Shown: positions 1 through 9,685, counted from the first letter of the stretch. The stretch: 64,000 nucleotides of DNA from JAPPFW01 sp965231815 (GCA_965231815.1 OZ246890.1:1922001-1986000), one strand, 5' to 3'. The notes: generated from the letters alone by a model not told the origin. Numbers and translations: made by a program.

Positions 1-3000
1 GCCGGGCGGAAGGAACCCCGGAGCACCCTCCCGTCACGTACCATCGTGTCAAGCGTGTTGCTTATCACCGCCGGCGGAAGACCCAGCTCGGTTCCGATCT
101 GGTCGGTGGTAAAGGGTCCGTGGGTTCTTGCATAGCGGCCCACCACCTGAGTCAGCGGGTCCGGCTCGCCTTCGAGGAAAACGGAGGGGGTCCCCGGTGG
201 CGGCTGGACTCCCAACGCGTCCCGGAGCCTGCCGGCGTCCTCGATGGCCGCCCACACCGGTTCGCCGCTCACCGTTATCCGCATCACCCGCCGGGCGGCT
301 TCCAGATCGGACAGAATGGCGCCGGCGTCACCGTGGCGGAGCCGCGCCGCCACACCGGTTTCGCCGATGGGACCGAGTGCCCTCAGCAGGTCATGCACAC
401 CGTCGACGCCCATGACTTTTCGACCTTCGACGAGCCGTTGCAGCTCCAGTTCGACCGATGTGATCACGTCCTCGTCCAAGAGATCCTTCAGTTCCCCCTC
501 ACCGAGCAGGTCGCGCAGCAGCCTGCGGTCCAGGGTAAGAGCCGCCGCTCGCCGCTCGGCGGGGGCGGCATCCCCCTCGTACAGGTAGGAGGCGACGAAC
601 TCAAATAGCAGCGACGAAGCGAACGGGCTGGCGAGGGCGGTGTCAATCTCGACGACCCTCACCTTGCGGGATCTGATATCGCGCATGAGAGCCTCGCAGG
701 CGTCAAGATCGAAGACATCCTGGAGGATCTCCCGGTAGGTCTCCAGAACGATGGGGAAGGAACCGAAGCGCGTGACGATCGCCATCAGGTCGGAAGCCCT
801 CCGACGCTGTAGCCAGAGAGGGGTGCGGCCTCCCGGTCGGCGTCGCGGCAGGAGGAGGGCTCGGGCCGCCGCCTCACGGAACCGAGCGGCGAAGATAGCT
901 GTTCCCGAGAGTTCCTCTATCAGCACGGATTCCAGGTCTTCAGGGTCGATGAGCAGATCCTGGAGAGGGGGCAGGTCGGAGGTGTCCACGAACCGGAAGG
1001 TGATCCCGTCATCGGCCCATATGACGTCCACGTCCCGCCCGTAGCGTCGGCGTAGGCGTTGGTTGATCGCCATGGCCCACGGAGCGTGAACCCGAGCCCC
1101 TAATGGGGACAGGATGGCGATCCGCCAGTCTCCGATCTCGTCGCGGAACCTCTCGAACACCACCGTCCGATCGGTGGGGAGGACCCCGGTTGTTTCCTTT
1201 TGCTCGCTTATGAAGGCGACCAGGTTGGCTGAAGCCCACGGATCCAGATTGTGTTCCGCTTGCAGGGTCTCGATCGCCGCGTCCGTTTCCAGGGCGGCGA
1301 TGCGGCGGATGAATCGACCGATGGCGTGACCGGTTGCCGGGGTGCGTCCCGCCCGATCTCCAAGCCAGAACGGCATCCGAGCGGCCGCCTCGCCCGGCGC
1401 CGGAACGACTTCCACCCGGTCGGAGGTGATGTCGGCGATACGCCAGGAGGAGGTACCCAGGATGAACACGTCTCCCGGTCGGGACTCGTATACCATCTCC
1501 TCGTCGAGCTCTCCGACCCGGCTTCCGTCCGGAAGGTTGACGCTGTACAGGCCGCGATCAGGGATCGTTCCGGCGTTGGTCACCGCTAGCCGCTGTGCGC
1601 CTGCCCGGGCCGAGAGCCTATGGGCGACCCGATCCCACACCAACCGGGGGCGTAGTTCACCGAAAAGCTCGGACGGGTAGCGGCCCGCCAGCATGTCGAG
1701 CACCGACTCGTAAGGTCCCCGAGCCAGCTCCCGATAGGGACTTGCCCTCCTCACGATCCGGTAGAGATCGGTCACATCCCAATCGTCCATCGAAACGGCC
1801 GCGACGACATGTTGGGCCAGGACATCGAGCGGACTCTGCGGGATGCTGGTCGGTTCGATATCTCCGGACAGCATCAGGTTCGCCATTACCGCCGCCTCCA
1901 GCAGATCTCCCCGGAACTTCGGGAAGATCTTGGCCGAGCTGGTAGCCCCCACCTGGTGGCCGGACCGTCCGACACGCTGCAAACCGGACGCCACGCTGGT
2001 CGGCGACTCGATGTGGATCACCAGGTCGACCGTCCCCATGTCGATTCCGAGCTCCAGAGTCGAGGTGGCGACCACTACCGGGATCTCGCCTCGTTTGAGG
2101 AGGTCCTCGATGAGGATCCGTTGTTCCCGTGACACGGAGCCGTGGTGGGCGCGGGCTATTTCCGATTCCGCCAGGCTGTTGAGTTCCGTACATAGGCGTT
2201 CCGCTAGCCGGCGGGAGTTGACAAAAATGATCGTGGAACGATGAGCGCGGACAAGATCCAAGAGCCGCGGGTAAACCGAGGGCCAGATCGACCGGTAACC
2301 CACATCGGTGGGGTCCGAGTTGAGCGGGTCGGGCGGTGCAGGGGCTGCCATGTCCTCCACCGGGACCACGATCTCGACTTCGAGTTTTCGATCGCTTGGT
2401 ACGTCGATGATGGTTACCGGCCGGGCAACCCAGTCGTCTTCATCCTCGACCCGGCCTCCTCCCAGGAACTGGGCGATGACGGGAAGGGGACGTTGCGTGG
2501 CGGACAGGCCGATCCGCTGGGGAGAAACGGCGGCGACTTCCTCCAGACGCTCGAGGCTCAGCGCCAGATGGGAGCCGCGTTTGCTCCCGGCAATGGCATG
2601 GACCTCATCGACTATCACCCAGCGGACCGATGACAGTATGCGCCGGGCCTGGCTGGTCAAGATCAGGAAAAGGGACTCGGGCGTGGTGATGAGAATGTCC
2701 GGAGGATGCTTCTGCATGCGTCGGCGGTCGGCCGCCGGGGTATCTCCGCTGCGTATGGCCACCGATACGTCAGGGAGCGGGTCCAACCCGTGACGCGCCG
2801 CTGCATGCCGAATGCCCGTCAGCGGTGCGCGGAGGTTCCGTTCGACATCGTGCGCGAGTGCCTTCATGGGAGATATGTAGAGCACACGGCATCGAACCTC
2901 TCGGGGAGGGGTGGGGTCGTTGAACACTCGATCGAGGGTGTAGAGGAAGGCGGCCAGAGTCTTCCCGGATCCGGTCGGGGCATGGATCAGGGTATGGTTC

Positions 3001-3104
3001 CCCGCCGCGATGGCCGGCCAGCCGGCTGCTTGAGCGGGGGTCGGTTCCCGGAATGATTCTTCGAACCAGTCGGCGGTCGCCTCGGAGAACAGATCGGATA
3101 TCAC
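1..3104 (-). CDS. lhr: Lhr-family ATP-dependent helicase (C-terminus cut by window edge)
   Basis: This is a superfamily 2 helicase of the Lhr (large helicase-related) type, a 3'-5' DNA/RNA helicase linked to DNA repair. About 1,034 codons are visible; the family usually has 1,400 or more, so the C-terminus lies to the left of the window. The protein starts at a GTG (3104) with the N-terminus typical of Lhr, FSEATADWFEESF followed by PTPAQ (Q motif). Motif I APTGSGKT is at residues 42-49. Further on come TTPESL, motif II DEVHA, SATQRP (motif III) and the helicase C half with STLELGIDMG and QRVGRSGH (motifs V and VI). The rest matches the winged-helix and Lhr-core region. BtpA lies 63 bp upstream on the same strand, so it may be last in that operon. 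I saw no frameshift. Confidence 0.93.
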   Translation of the reverse strand, partial: MISDLFSEATADWFEESFREPTPAQAAGWPAIAAGNHTLIHAPTGSGKTLAAFLYTLDRVFNDPTPPREVRCRVLYISPMKALAHDVERNLRAPLTGIRHAAARHGLDPLPDVSVAIRSGDTPAADRRRMQKHPPDILITTPESLFLILTSQARRILSSVRWVIVDEVHAIAGSKRGSHLALSLERLEEVAAVSPQRIGLSATQRPLPVIAQFLGGGRVEDEDDWVARPVTIIDVPSDRKLEVEIVVPVEDMAAPAPPDPLNSDPTDVGYRSIWPSVYPRLLDLVRAHRSTIIFVNSRRLAERLCTELNSLAESEIARAHHGSVSREQRILIEDLLKRGEIPVVVATSTLELGIDMGTVDLVIHIESPTSVASGLQRVGRSGHQVGATSSAKIFPKFRGDLLEAAVMANLMLSGDIEPTSIPQSPLDVLAQHVVAAVSMDDWDVTDLYRIVRRASPYRELARGPYESVLDMLAGRYPSELFGELRPRLVWDRVAHRLSARAGAQRLAVTNAGTIPDRGLYSVNLPDGSRVGELDEEMVYESRPGDVFILGTSSWRIADITSDRVEVVPAPGEAAARMPFWLGDRAGRTPATGHAIGRFIRRIAALETDAAIETLQAEHNLDPWASANLVAFISEQKETTGVLPTDRTVVFERFRDEIGDWRIAILSPLGARVHAPWAMAINQRLRRRYGRDVDVIWADDGITFRFVDTSDLPPLQDLLIDPEDLESVLIEELSGTAIFAARFREAAARALLLPRRRPGGRTPLWLQRRRASDLMAIVTRFGSFPIVLETYREILQDVFDLDACEALMRDIRSRKVRVVEIDTALASPFASSLLFEFVASYLYEGDAAPAERRAAALTLDRRLLRDLLGEGELKDLLDEDVITSVELELQRLVEGRKVMGVDGVHDLLRALGPIGETGVAARLRHGDAGAILSDLEAARRVMRITVSGEPVWAAIEDAGRLRDALGVQPPPGTPSVFLEGEPDPLTQVVGRYARTHGPFTTDQIGTELGLPPAVISNTLDTMVRDGRVLRGSFRP

Positions 3105-3167
3105 AACTCCGGATAGCGTATCGCTCCGCCCGGGTAACCGTTGCTGGCTTGAAATGCGAGTAACCGG

Positions 3168-3947
3168 CTAGCGGTGTCGCTTGGCGGCTCTCACCAGGGC
3201 GGTGGCCCGGTCGATGTCCACTTGTCGGTGGATGTCCCCCTGTTCCTTGATTCCGGTTCCTACGATCATCCCTTCCACCAGATCCACCAATCCCGGCACC
3301 CTATCGGCGGTCACTCCGGAGCCGACCAGGATCCGGGCGTTCGGAACCGCCTTCCTGACCTTTTCGATGGACTTTCGATCGGTCGGCGACCCCGTTGCCA
3401 CACCCGAGACGATCAAGCCGTCGGCCATCGCCCGGCGCCAGAGGTCGGCGGCCGCATCGCCTATAAGCAGTCCGGGCGGGGGAGTGGCGTGTTTCACGAA
3501 TACGTCGGCCAGTATCTCCACCTCCGGGCAGAGGGAGGCTCTGAGCCGGGCGAGCCGGTGCGCCTTTCCTTCGATCAATCCCTGGTCCGTGTACATCGAA
3601 CCGGACAGCACGTTGACGCGGATGAACTCAGCTTCGCCGGCCGCGGCTATCGACAGGGCGGCTACGGCGTCGTTGCGCAGGATGTTGATGCCGAGCGGAA
3701 GAGCGACGACGTTTCGGATCTCGGATACCACCCGAGCCATTCCGGCAACGGTTACGGCGGGAACCTCATCCGCAAAATACGGTGCGTCGCCGTAGTTCTC
3801 CACCAGGATGGCGTCGAAACCGGCCTCCTCCAATGCCGTGGCATCACGAACGGCGCGCCGGATCAGCGTTTCGAAGGGAGGCTGGTAGCGGGGTGAGCCG
3901 GGCAAGGCATCCAGATGGACCATCCCGATAAGTTGCAGGGAGGGCAT
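3168..3947 (-). CDS. BtpA/SgcQ family protein
   Basis: A 259-residue TIM-barrel-like protein of the BtpA/SgcQ family. It begins with the family signature IGMVHLDALPGSP and continues with GFDAILVENYGDAPY and PLGINILRNDA. BtpA was named for a role in photosystem I stability in cyanobacteria, but most bacterial members have no known substrate, so the biochemical role here is open. The ATG at 3947 overlaps the stop of the upstream TIGR03084 gene by one base (TGATG), which implies translational coupling. Full length for the family, with no odd residues noticed. Confidence 0.88.
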   Translation of the reverse strand: MPSLQLIGMVHLDALPGSPRYQPPFETLIRRAVRDATALEEAGFDAILVENYGDAPYFADEVPAVTVAGMARVVSEIRNVVALPLGINILRNDAVAALSIAAAGEAEFIRVNVLSGSMYTDQGLIEGKAHRLARLRASLCPEVEILADVFVKHATPPPGLLIGDAAADLWRRAMADGLIVSGVATGSPTDRKSIEKVRKAVPNARILVGSGVTADRVPGLVDLVEGMIVGTGIKEQGDIHRQVDIDRATALVRAAKRHR

Positions 3948-4684
3948 CAGTAGACGCGCATCACCTGAAATGCGTCTTCGGCGACCTCTCCGGTAACTAC
4001 TACGTTTTCGGCGTCATCCGGGTGAAGGCGTTGCAAGGCCACCCGGCATATCTCACCGGCCGGCCCGCGGATCAGTTGCCCGGAGTCGGCAGGTCCTGAT
4101 GCGTACTTGGCGTACATGGGTCCGATTCCCTCGATACGAACCGGAGTCTCGTATTCGTATCCTGCTTGTTCAAAGGCCCACGGCAGGCTCTTCTGGGTGA
4201 GGATGATGATGTGGCGCAGCCGATCCGTGTCCGGCGCCTCCTCATCCGCAGCCGCGTATACATCGAGTCCATGCGCCCAGGTTTCCGAGAGGCGTAACGT
4301 GGCGAAGCTCCGCGCCGACATATCGCCGAAGAACCATGGAACCCGGTCGCGAGCGGTTGTCCGGCTCAGAGCGTCGACCACGTCGGCTCTTCCCAGCCGC
4401 CACCACTCGATAACGTCCTGCGGACGCATGTCTCGGCCCCGCTCGACGCCCGCCTCGGTGAAGTCGTCGAAGGTTTCATACTCGTCGAGGTCGTCGAGCA
4501 TGGTTCCCTCCTCGGCGAGGGCGTTGTGGGCGTACTCCTCCGTATGGGCGAGGTGGGAGATGGTGTCGCGAATGTCCCACTCCTCCGAAGGTGTCAGCAC
4601 GCTCCAGTTTCTGACCTTGATCTTCTGGAGGAACTGATCCAGCTGTTGCTGCTCCGCCACCAAATCTGACAGTATCTCCCGCAC
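3947..4684 (-). CDS. TIGR03084-type DinB-like metal-binding protein
   Basis: A 245-residue protein of the actinobacterial TIGR03084 group. This group belongs to the mycothiol-dependent maleylpyruvate isomerase/DinB-like four-helix-bundle superfamily. The N-terminus has the expected 'LVAEQQQLDQFL' helix, then 'WDIRDTISHLAHTE' (first His of the metal site) and 'SETWAHGLDVYAA' (second His cluster). Members may use a thiol cofactor such as mycothiol, but the reaction of this one cannot be told from sequence. It overlaps the BtpA gene by one base. A 95-bp gap separates it from ppx upstream. Confidence 0.8.
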   Translation of the reverse strand: MREILSDLVAEQQQLDQFLQKIKVRNWSVLTPSEEWDIRDTISHLAHTEEYAHNALAEEGTMLDDLDEYETFDDFTEAGVERGRDMRPQDVIEWWRLGRADVVDALSRTTARDRVPWFFGDMSARSFATLRLSETWAHGLDVYAAADEEAPDTDRLRHIIILTQKSLPWAFEQAGYEYETPVRIEGIGPMYAKYASGPADSGQLIRGPAGEICRVALQRLHPDDAENVVVTGEVAEDAFQVMRVY

Positions 4685-4779
4685 AACGCTAAGTCTAGTA
4701 TGTGGAAGCAGCGTACGATTCGCCGAGTTTGGGCGGGAACGTTACGGGATAGCGCGTGTTCGGCGCCGCCGCGAGGTCG

Positions 4780-5694
4780 TCAGGGCGTTCCTCCTGCCAA
4801 TGACAGGCACACTCCGTCGAGGATGTCGTAGCCGGTAACGGTGACCTGTTCCAAGCCGAGAGTCCGCAGCGCGGTCTCGGCCACGATCGCCCCACCGAGG
4901 ATCATCGGGGCACGCTTGGGATTCATGGCCGGTAGGGACTGTTTCTCGGCGAGGGAAAGGGAGGCTAACCACCCCACTAGATACTCCAGGTCGTCGAGGT
5001 TCAAGGCGGCGCCTTCCACCTGCGTCGGGTCTTGGGAGTCAATCCCGAGTCTCAAGGCGGCCAGGGTGGTCCACGTTCCGGCGGTGCCTACCCCCGTCGG
5101 TCGGACCGCAATATCCGCAGCGCGCATTATGCGGTCGGCTTCGAGGCGGGCGCCGGCAAGGTCCGCCAAAGTGGCGGGATGGTGGGGGAGGCGCCTTTCG
5201 GTGAGGCGGATGGAACCGATGTCGATCGAGATACCCTCGCGGTGGGACACGATCTCGGTGCTACCTCCGCCGATGTCGATCACCAGCACATCATCGGGGT
5301 TACCAACCAACCGGGTGGCGCCGGCAAACACGAGAGCCGCTTCCTCCTCCCCCCCGATGATCTCCGGACGGAAACCCAACACCTCCGTTGCCGCTTCGAC
5401 GAACTCGTTTCCGTTGGTAGCGTCGCGGGTTGCCGAGGTAGCCACCGCTCGGGCGGCTTGTACGTCGGTTCGCCGGATGGCCGCGCCGTACATCGACAGG
5501 GTCCGGAGGGTTCGTTCGATCCCTCCGGACGACAGGCGACCGGTGCTATCGACCCCTCGGCCGAGCCCGGTCACGTTCTCGATACGCTCGACATCCTCGA
5601 ATCCACGCTCCGAAACATCGGCTACCAGTAGCCGGGTGGAGTTCGTTCCCATGTCCACCGCGGCTACTCGCCGTCTGCGGGCGCCTGCGCTCAA
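4780..5694 (-). CDS. ppx: Exopolyphosphatase / guanosine pentaphosphatase (Ppx/GppA family)
   Basis: ASKHA-fold phosphatase that hydrolyses polyphosphate or pppGpp. The N-terminal phosphate-binding loop VDMGTNSTRLL is at residues 13-23, GGEEEA near 114 and the second nucleotide-binding motif DIGGGSTE near 140. About 304 residues, the short single-module form common in Actinobacteria. I chose the TTG at 5694 because it overlaps the MoxR stop as TTGA and leads straight into the conserved N-terminus; an upstream ATG at 5742 would add 16 residues lying inside the MoxR gene. Coupled translation with MoxR is therefore likely. Confidence 0.9.
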   Translation of the reverse strand: MSAGARRRRVAAVDMGTNSTRLLVADVSERGFEDVERIENVTGLGRGVDSTGRLSSGGIERTLRTLSMYGAAIRRTDVQAARAVATSATRDATNGNEFVEAATEVLGFRPEIIGGEEEAALVFAGATRLVGNPDDVLVIDIGGGSTEIVSHREGISIDIGSIRLTERRLPHHPATLADLAGARLEADRIMRAADIAVRPTGVGTAGTWTTLAALRLGIDSQDPTQVEGAALNLDDLEYLVGWLASLSLAEKQSLPAMNPKRAPMILGGAIVAETALRTLGLEQVTVTGYDILDGVCLSLAGGTP

Positions 5695-6698
5695 GGATCG
5701 AAGGGCGGGAAGGCCGGTCCCTTGCGAACGCAGGCCGCCCACACCGTCTCGTAATGGTCCACGTCGTACGCGTCGATGTGAGGTAGCACCATCGTCTTCC
5801 AGGCAAGACGGAGGGGATCGTCACGGCGGGAGAACATCATCAGGCCGGCCGGGATCCGATCGAGCACGCTCCGTAGGCTGATCGGGGTTTCCACCCTGCT
5901 TCCGGGGTCGGTGGACAGAAAGGACCGGTTGATCTCGGTCGCCAGGCGGCTTATGTGTTCCACGTATGCGCCTCTCATCGCCGGATAGCGCCGTACCAGC
6001 ATCGCCTTGATTTCGGCCGAATCCGGGAACTCCTTTTCCCAGATCACCCAACGGTCGGCGAAGGCCTTGTTAAGGGTCTGCGTTCCCGCGTAATCCCGCA
6101 GATCGGTCGGGTTCATCGTTCCGAACAGCCTTACGTCTTCCCGGAGCCCGACCGTTTCGCCGTTGGGAAGGTCGAGAGCGGAGTAACGATCAAGCAGCCC
6201 GTGCAGGGCGAACAAGGTCTCGGCGCCGGCGGCGTTGAGTTCCGACAGGTTGAGCAGGGCCGGCCCGCGCAACGCTCGGGTGATGTCACCGTCTTCCCAT
6301 CGGCTTTCCGTGCCGCCCATGCCGTCTCCGTAGAGCTTCACAGACCCGATGAGGGTTATGTCTCGAACCTCCCCGGTTAGCGGAACCCGGAAATAAGGGA
6401 GTTTGAGCAGTGCGGCGAACTGTTCGATGTCATGATCCTTACCGGTCCCCATATGCCCCCGGACCGCCAGATGGAGAGGGACGGTACCGGGCGGTTTTGC
6501 CCGGCGGATCTCCTCCACCTGGGCGAAGCGGTAAAGCATGCCGACATCCACGTAATGGGGATCGGGCAGAGGGATCTTGGCGATGCGCTGCCGGTAATCC
6601 ATGAGACCGTCCATCGGGACGGAGAACGTTTGCAAGGTTATCGGCTCACCTTCCTCGGTGGGGTCGGTAAAGGTTACGGTCTTCGGGCTCTCATGCAC
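5691..6698 (-). CDS. MoxR-like AAA ATPase with altered Walker motifs
   Basis: AAA+ protein of the MoxR/CobS type, the usual partner of VWA-domain proteins such as the one encoded just upstream. About 335 residues from the GTG at 6698, preceded by GGGAG; an ATG at 6776 would overlap the VWA gene by 86 bases. Two catalytic motifs look unusual. Walker A reads GHMGTGKD (residues 81-88), with Asp where Ser/Thr coordinates magnesium. The Walker B strand reads LLNLSELN, with Ser in place of the usual Asp before Glu. Sensor 1 (FGTMNP) and an arginine-finger segment (NKAFADRW) are kept. I checked both motifs on the nucleotide sequence. It may bind ATP differently or be a weak ATPase. Confidence 0.86.
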   Translation of the reverse strand: MHESPKTVTFTDPTEEGEPITLQTFSVPMDGLMDYRQRIAKIPLPDPHYVDVGMLYRFAQVEEIRRAKPPGTVPLHLAVRGHMGTGKDHDIEQFAALLKLPYFRVPLTGEVRDITLIGSVKLYGDGMGGTESRWEDGDITRALRGPALLNLSELNAAGAETLFALHGLLDRYSALDLPNGETVGLREDVRLFGTMNPTDLRDYAGTQTLNKAFADRWVIWEKEFPDSAEIKAMLVRRYPAMRGAYVEHISRLATEINRSFLSTDPGSRVETPISLRSVLDRIPAGLMMFSRRDDPLRLAWKTMVLPHIDAYDVDHYETVWAACVRKGPAFPPFDP

Positions 6699-8802
6699 TC
6701 CGGCTCTCCCAGGTTCTGATTGAATGGTTTGGTTGCAGGCTCTCCCGTCCGGCCCTGATCCACCATGTGTCGTCACCGTACATGGCTAGCCCGCGACGCA
6801 GAGCCATACCTACACCCACCACCATCGAGTTGGCTAATTCGTCGGGTCGTGAGATTACCTGGTGGTGCCGGTAGGCCGATACGACGGTATCGTCACCTAC
6901 CCCGATACCCAGCACGGTCGTACCTCGGCCGTCGACTTCCTCGACCGATCTCGCCAGGGCTTCCACAGACCCCCTGGTCATACCATCCGCCAGCACTACC
7001 ATGATCCGTACCTGAGCGCCGTGATTCGCCAAGCGCTCCGCAGCGTAGGTGACGTTGAACTCGTCCACGTTGGCCGCCTTTTCGAACAGGGATACCGGAG
7101 GGGCTTCCTTGGGCGTTCGACGCGCCTCGACGCCGGCCTCGCCGATCCTGGCCGCGGTCCAGAAGAGTCCCGCCAGCACATCTTCCGATCTGCGCCACGG
7201 CTCGTTGAAGCTAGAGAGCAGGTAATGGTTCACGGTGGATGTAAGCCGGTTGGCGGCCGTCCCGTGACTACGGCGAAGTTCGCTGATCGCCGCGGTTCGC
7301 CGCCGCGAGTAGGTCCACTCCGTATCGTCCACCTTCGCCGCGAAAGCCCGATTGAAAAGCGCAACCTCGAAGTCGACCTGTAGTTCGTTACACATCGTGG
7401 CCAGCGCCCAGGCGCCCAGCATGGCGGCCGCCAGCCCCCAAGGTCGCCGGTCGCGCGGCGCAGCCAGGCGGCGAGGCTGGAGCATGGAGGCTGATCCATC
7501 CACCAGGACGCTGACTGCATAGGAGCGACGGGTCGAGGCCGAACGGCGCTCGAACATGCGCTGGTACAGGCCACCTCCCAGCAGCAGGGCCGCATAGGGA
7601 GACAGGTCTCCCGCGTCGAAGCCGGAACGGAGACCCCTGCGCTGGTTGGCGATGAACAGCGGATGGAGTTCGCTTCCCAGATGGCGCATGTCCACCTTCC
7701 ACTCGCGCGCCGATTCGAGCAGCACGTCCCGGCCCGTGGGGGCGAACCGGCGGAAGGCTTCAGGCACTCTTACCACCGCCAGGGCGCCACCCTGGCCGGT
7801 GGGGAGGTAGACGACCGGCGCTTGGCTGACCATGAGAAGTTGATCCGTGCCCTCCCCGGATGCTCGATCCATTTCGGCCGGGTTCCCGTTCCGGTCCACG
7901 GAATGTTTCCTACCGCTGCGGGTCTCGTTGTAGTGCTCGGAATCCTGAACTATGGGAGAGAAAAGACGCACCCGATCGATCCCATCGGTCATGGCCTCCT
8001 TCTCAGCCTGCTGCTGAGCTTTCGTTTCCGTCGTTTCCGAACTTTCCGATACCAGACCGTGCTTGCGGGCCACGGCCAGCAGTTGTAGCGCCATTCCGGC
8101 CACCGTCCAGGGATCCTCGGCCACTCTGACCTCTTCCAGCACGCCCAAGGCATCGCGCCAAGCTCCACCGGAAAGGGAGTCCAGACGATTCTCCAAGAAC
8201 CGATCGGGGAAGTACTCGCCGACCGTCATGAAGCAGGCGATGACGAACCGGGCCAGCGGTCCGTGCCTGCTGAAGGCGGCCGGCGCCGACGCACGGTAAA
8301 GGTCACCCAGCACGGAGTGGGCGCCCGGGTAGGGTGTCATGCCCCGTGCTTCTTGGCGTGCGTCTTCGATCGCGAAGAAGAGCGCTTCGGCGGGGGGTCC
8401 TCCGATCTGTTCCAGAGCTTCCAGGGGGGTTAGTTCCGCGCCGTCGACGGGATCGGGTTCCCCGGCTAGCCACTCCGACGGGATGGGGCGTCGTTCCTCG
8501 AAGTCGGCCGACACCAGATGGACTACCTCATGAAGGGCGGAAGCGAGGGCGGTTTCCGCAGGTGTAACGGGCGCCCTCCTGCTGTAGGCGGCCTGGAACA
8601 GGCCGGGATCGATTACCACCTCCTGCGCTGAAGCCGCGCTCGACGAACCCAGAATCACCCGCAGTTCCTCCCGGCCGGCCAGGGTTCGAGCCACCCTGGT
8701 TACGGCCCCGGCTACTCGCTGGTAGCGGGCCACCACGGATTCGATGGCCCGATCCTCCGGCGTGAGGATCTCCGTCAGCAGCGCTCTATTTCCTAGTTCC
8801 AC
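6691..8802 (-). CDS. VWA-domain protein with HExxH metallopeptidase-like N-terminus
   Basis: A 703-residue protein. The C-terminal von Willebrand A domain has a complete MIDAS start, DGSAS at residues 435-439, in the context SVLVDGSASM. The N-terminal half carries HEVVH at residues 91-95 and an IEDARQE segment near 145-151 that could give a third zinc ligand. This resembles the predicted metal-dependent peptidase/VWA-like proteins found next to MoxR ATPases. The gene overlaps the MoxR gene by 8 bases and lies 49 bp below the rhomboid gene, so the three probably form one operon. A chaperone or metal-insertion complex like RavA-ViaA or CobS-CobT is the nearest described analogy. Substrate unknown. 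Confidence 0.85.
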   Translation of the reverse strand: MELGNRALLTEILTPEDRAIESVVARYQRVAGAVTRVARTLAGREELRVILGSSSAASAQEVVIDPGLFQAAYSRRAPVTPAETALASALHEVVHLVSADFEERRPIPSEWLAGEPDPVDGAELTPLEALEQIGGPPAEALFFAIEDARQEARGMTPYPGAHSVLGDLYRASAPAAFSRHGPLARFVIACFMTVGEYFPDRFLENRLDSLSGGAWRDALGVLEEVRVAEDPWTVAGMALQLLAVARKHGLVSESSETTETKAQQQAEKEAMTDGIDRVRLFSPIVQDSEHYNETRSGRKHSVDRNGNPAEMDRASGEGTDQLLMVSQAPVVYLPTGQGGALAVVRVPEAFRRFAPTGRDVLLESAREWKVDMRHLGSELHPLFIANQRRGLRSGFDAGDLSPYAALLLGGGLYQRMFERRSASTRRSYAVSVLVDGSASMLQPRRLAAPRDRRPWGLAAAMLGAWALATMCNELQVDFEVALFNRAFAAKVDDTEWTYSRRRTAAISELRRSHGTAANRLTSTVNHYLLSSFNEPWRRSEDVLAGLFWTAARIGEAGVEARRTPKEAPPVSLFEKAANVDEFNVTYAAERLANHGAQVRIMVVLADGMTRGSVEALARSVEEVDGRGTTVLGIGVGDDTVVSAYRHHQVISRPDELANSMVVGVGMALRRGLAMYGDDTWWIRAGRESLQPNHSIRTWESRSA

Positions 8803-8851
8803 AACCGCTTATTGTTGCACAGGGGAACGGCTTCGAATGGAGAGCCGGTTG

Positions 8852-9685
8852 TCACGCCGCTACGAGCAATACGAGCGCTAGGGTGGCCAGGCCGTACACG
8901 ACCAGGTTGCGTTTCCGCTCCGCCGATGCTCCGGCAGGAATGCGCTGCCACAGCGCGACGACCGCCATTCCCATCACGAGCCCGCCCACATGTGCTTCCC
9001 AGGCGATTCCAGGCACTAGGAGGGGCAGCGCCAGGTTGAGTCCCAGTAGCAATAACAACCTCCGGAATTGGTCGGCCCCCTGAGGGGTTCGTCGCAGCGG
9101 GTATGTACCGACCAGCACCGCTCCGAACAGGCCGAATATGGCGCCTGACGCTCCTACCGCCGCTCCCTCCGAAAAGTACTGGAAGGCGACCCCACCGGCC
9201 AGGGCCGAAGCCAGATACAGACCGGAGAACGAAGCGGTCCCCACCCGCTGTTCGAGGCGAGGTCCGAAAAGGTAGAGGGCATACATATTGAACAGGATGT
9301 GGAGAAACGAACCCTGCGAATGGAGGAAGGCGGCGGTTAACGGTCGCCACCATTCTCCCTGCCGAACCAACTGCGTGATGTGGGCGAACTCGAACGTTAT
9401 GCGGGTGTCCATCCGTTGCAAGAGGTAGGCGACCACCGACACCGCGATGATCGTGAGAACCGCCGGAGTTATCCGGCCCGACAGGCCCCGCGCCGCCACC
9501 ACTCGGGTCATGCCTCCACCGCGCAAGCATTCCGGGCAGCGCTGGCCGACGGGGGCGTCATGGGAGCAGTATCCGCAGATGGGTCGCCCGCACTTCGAGC
9601 AGCGCAGGAAGGTAGGTTGGTTCGGATGCCGGTAGCACGGTGTCGCGCCCGGAGGGTTGACCGTTTCTCTGTCCATGAAACTCAT
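8852..9685 (-). CDS. Rhomboid family intramembrane serine protease with zinc-ribbon N-terminus
   Basis: About 277 residues from the ATG at 9685 (a second ATG at 9676 is possible). The first 60 residues have a B-box-like cysteine/histidine cluster, CYRHPNQPTFLRCSKCG then CGYC and CPEC, typical of actinobacterial rhomboids. Six or so hydrophobic segments follow. The catalytic serine is in GASG (about residue 180), the histidine in WEAHVGG (about 232), and an oxyanion-type Asn in LFNMYAL (about 133). It cleaves membrane proteins within or near the bilayer. It diverges from the M16 peptidase gene, with a 75-bp shared upstream region, and reads into the VWA-MoxR genes. Confidence 0.9.
   Translation of the reverse strand: MSFMDRETVNPPGATPCYRHPNQPTFLRCSKCGRPICGYCSHDAPVGQRCPECLRGGGMTRVVAARGLSGRITPAVLTIIAVSVVAYLLQRMDTRITFEFAHITQLVRQGEWWRPLTAAFLHSQGSFLHILFNMYALYLFGPRLEQRVGTASFSGLYLASALAGGVAFQYFSEGAAVGASGAIFGLFGAVLVGTYPLRRTPQGADQFRRLLLLLGLNLALPLLVPGIAWEAHVGGLVMGMAVVALWQRIPAGASAERKRNLVVYGLATLALVLLVAA

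Noticed and set aside
120..3056. Many overlapping plus-strand frames at the left edge
   Set aside because: All are shadows of the minus-strand Lhr helicase, whose motifs run unbroken across the region.
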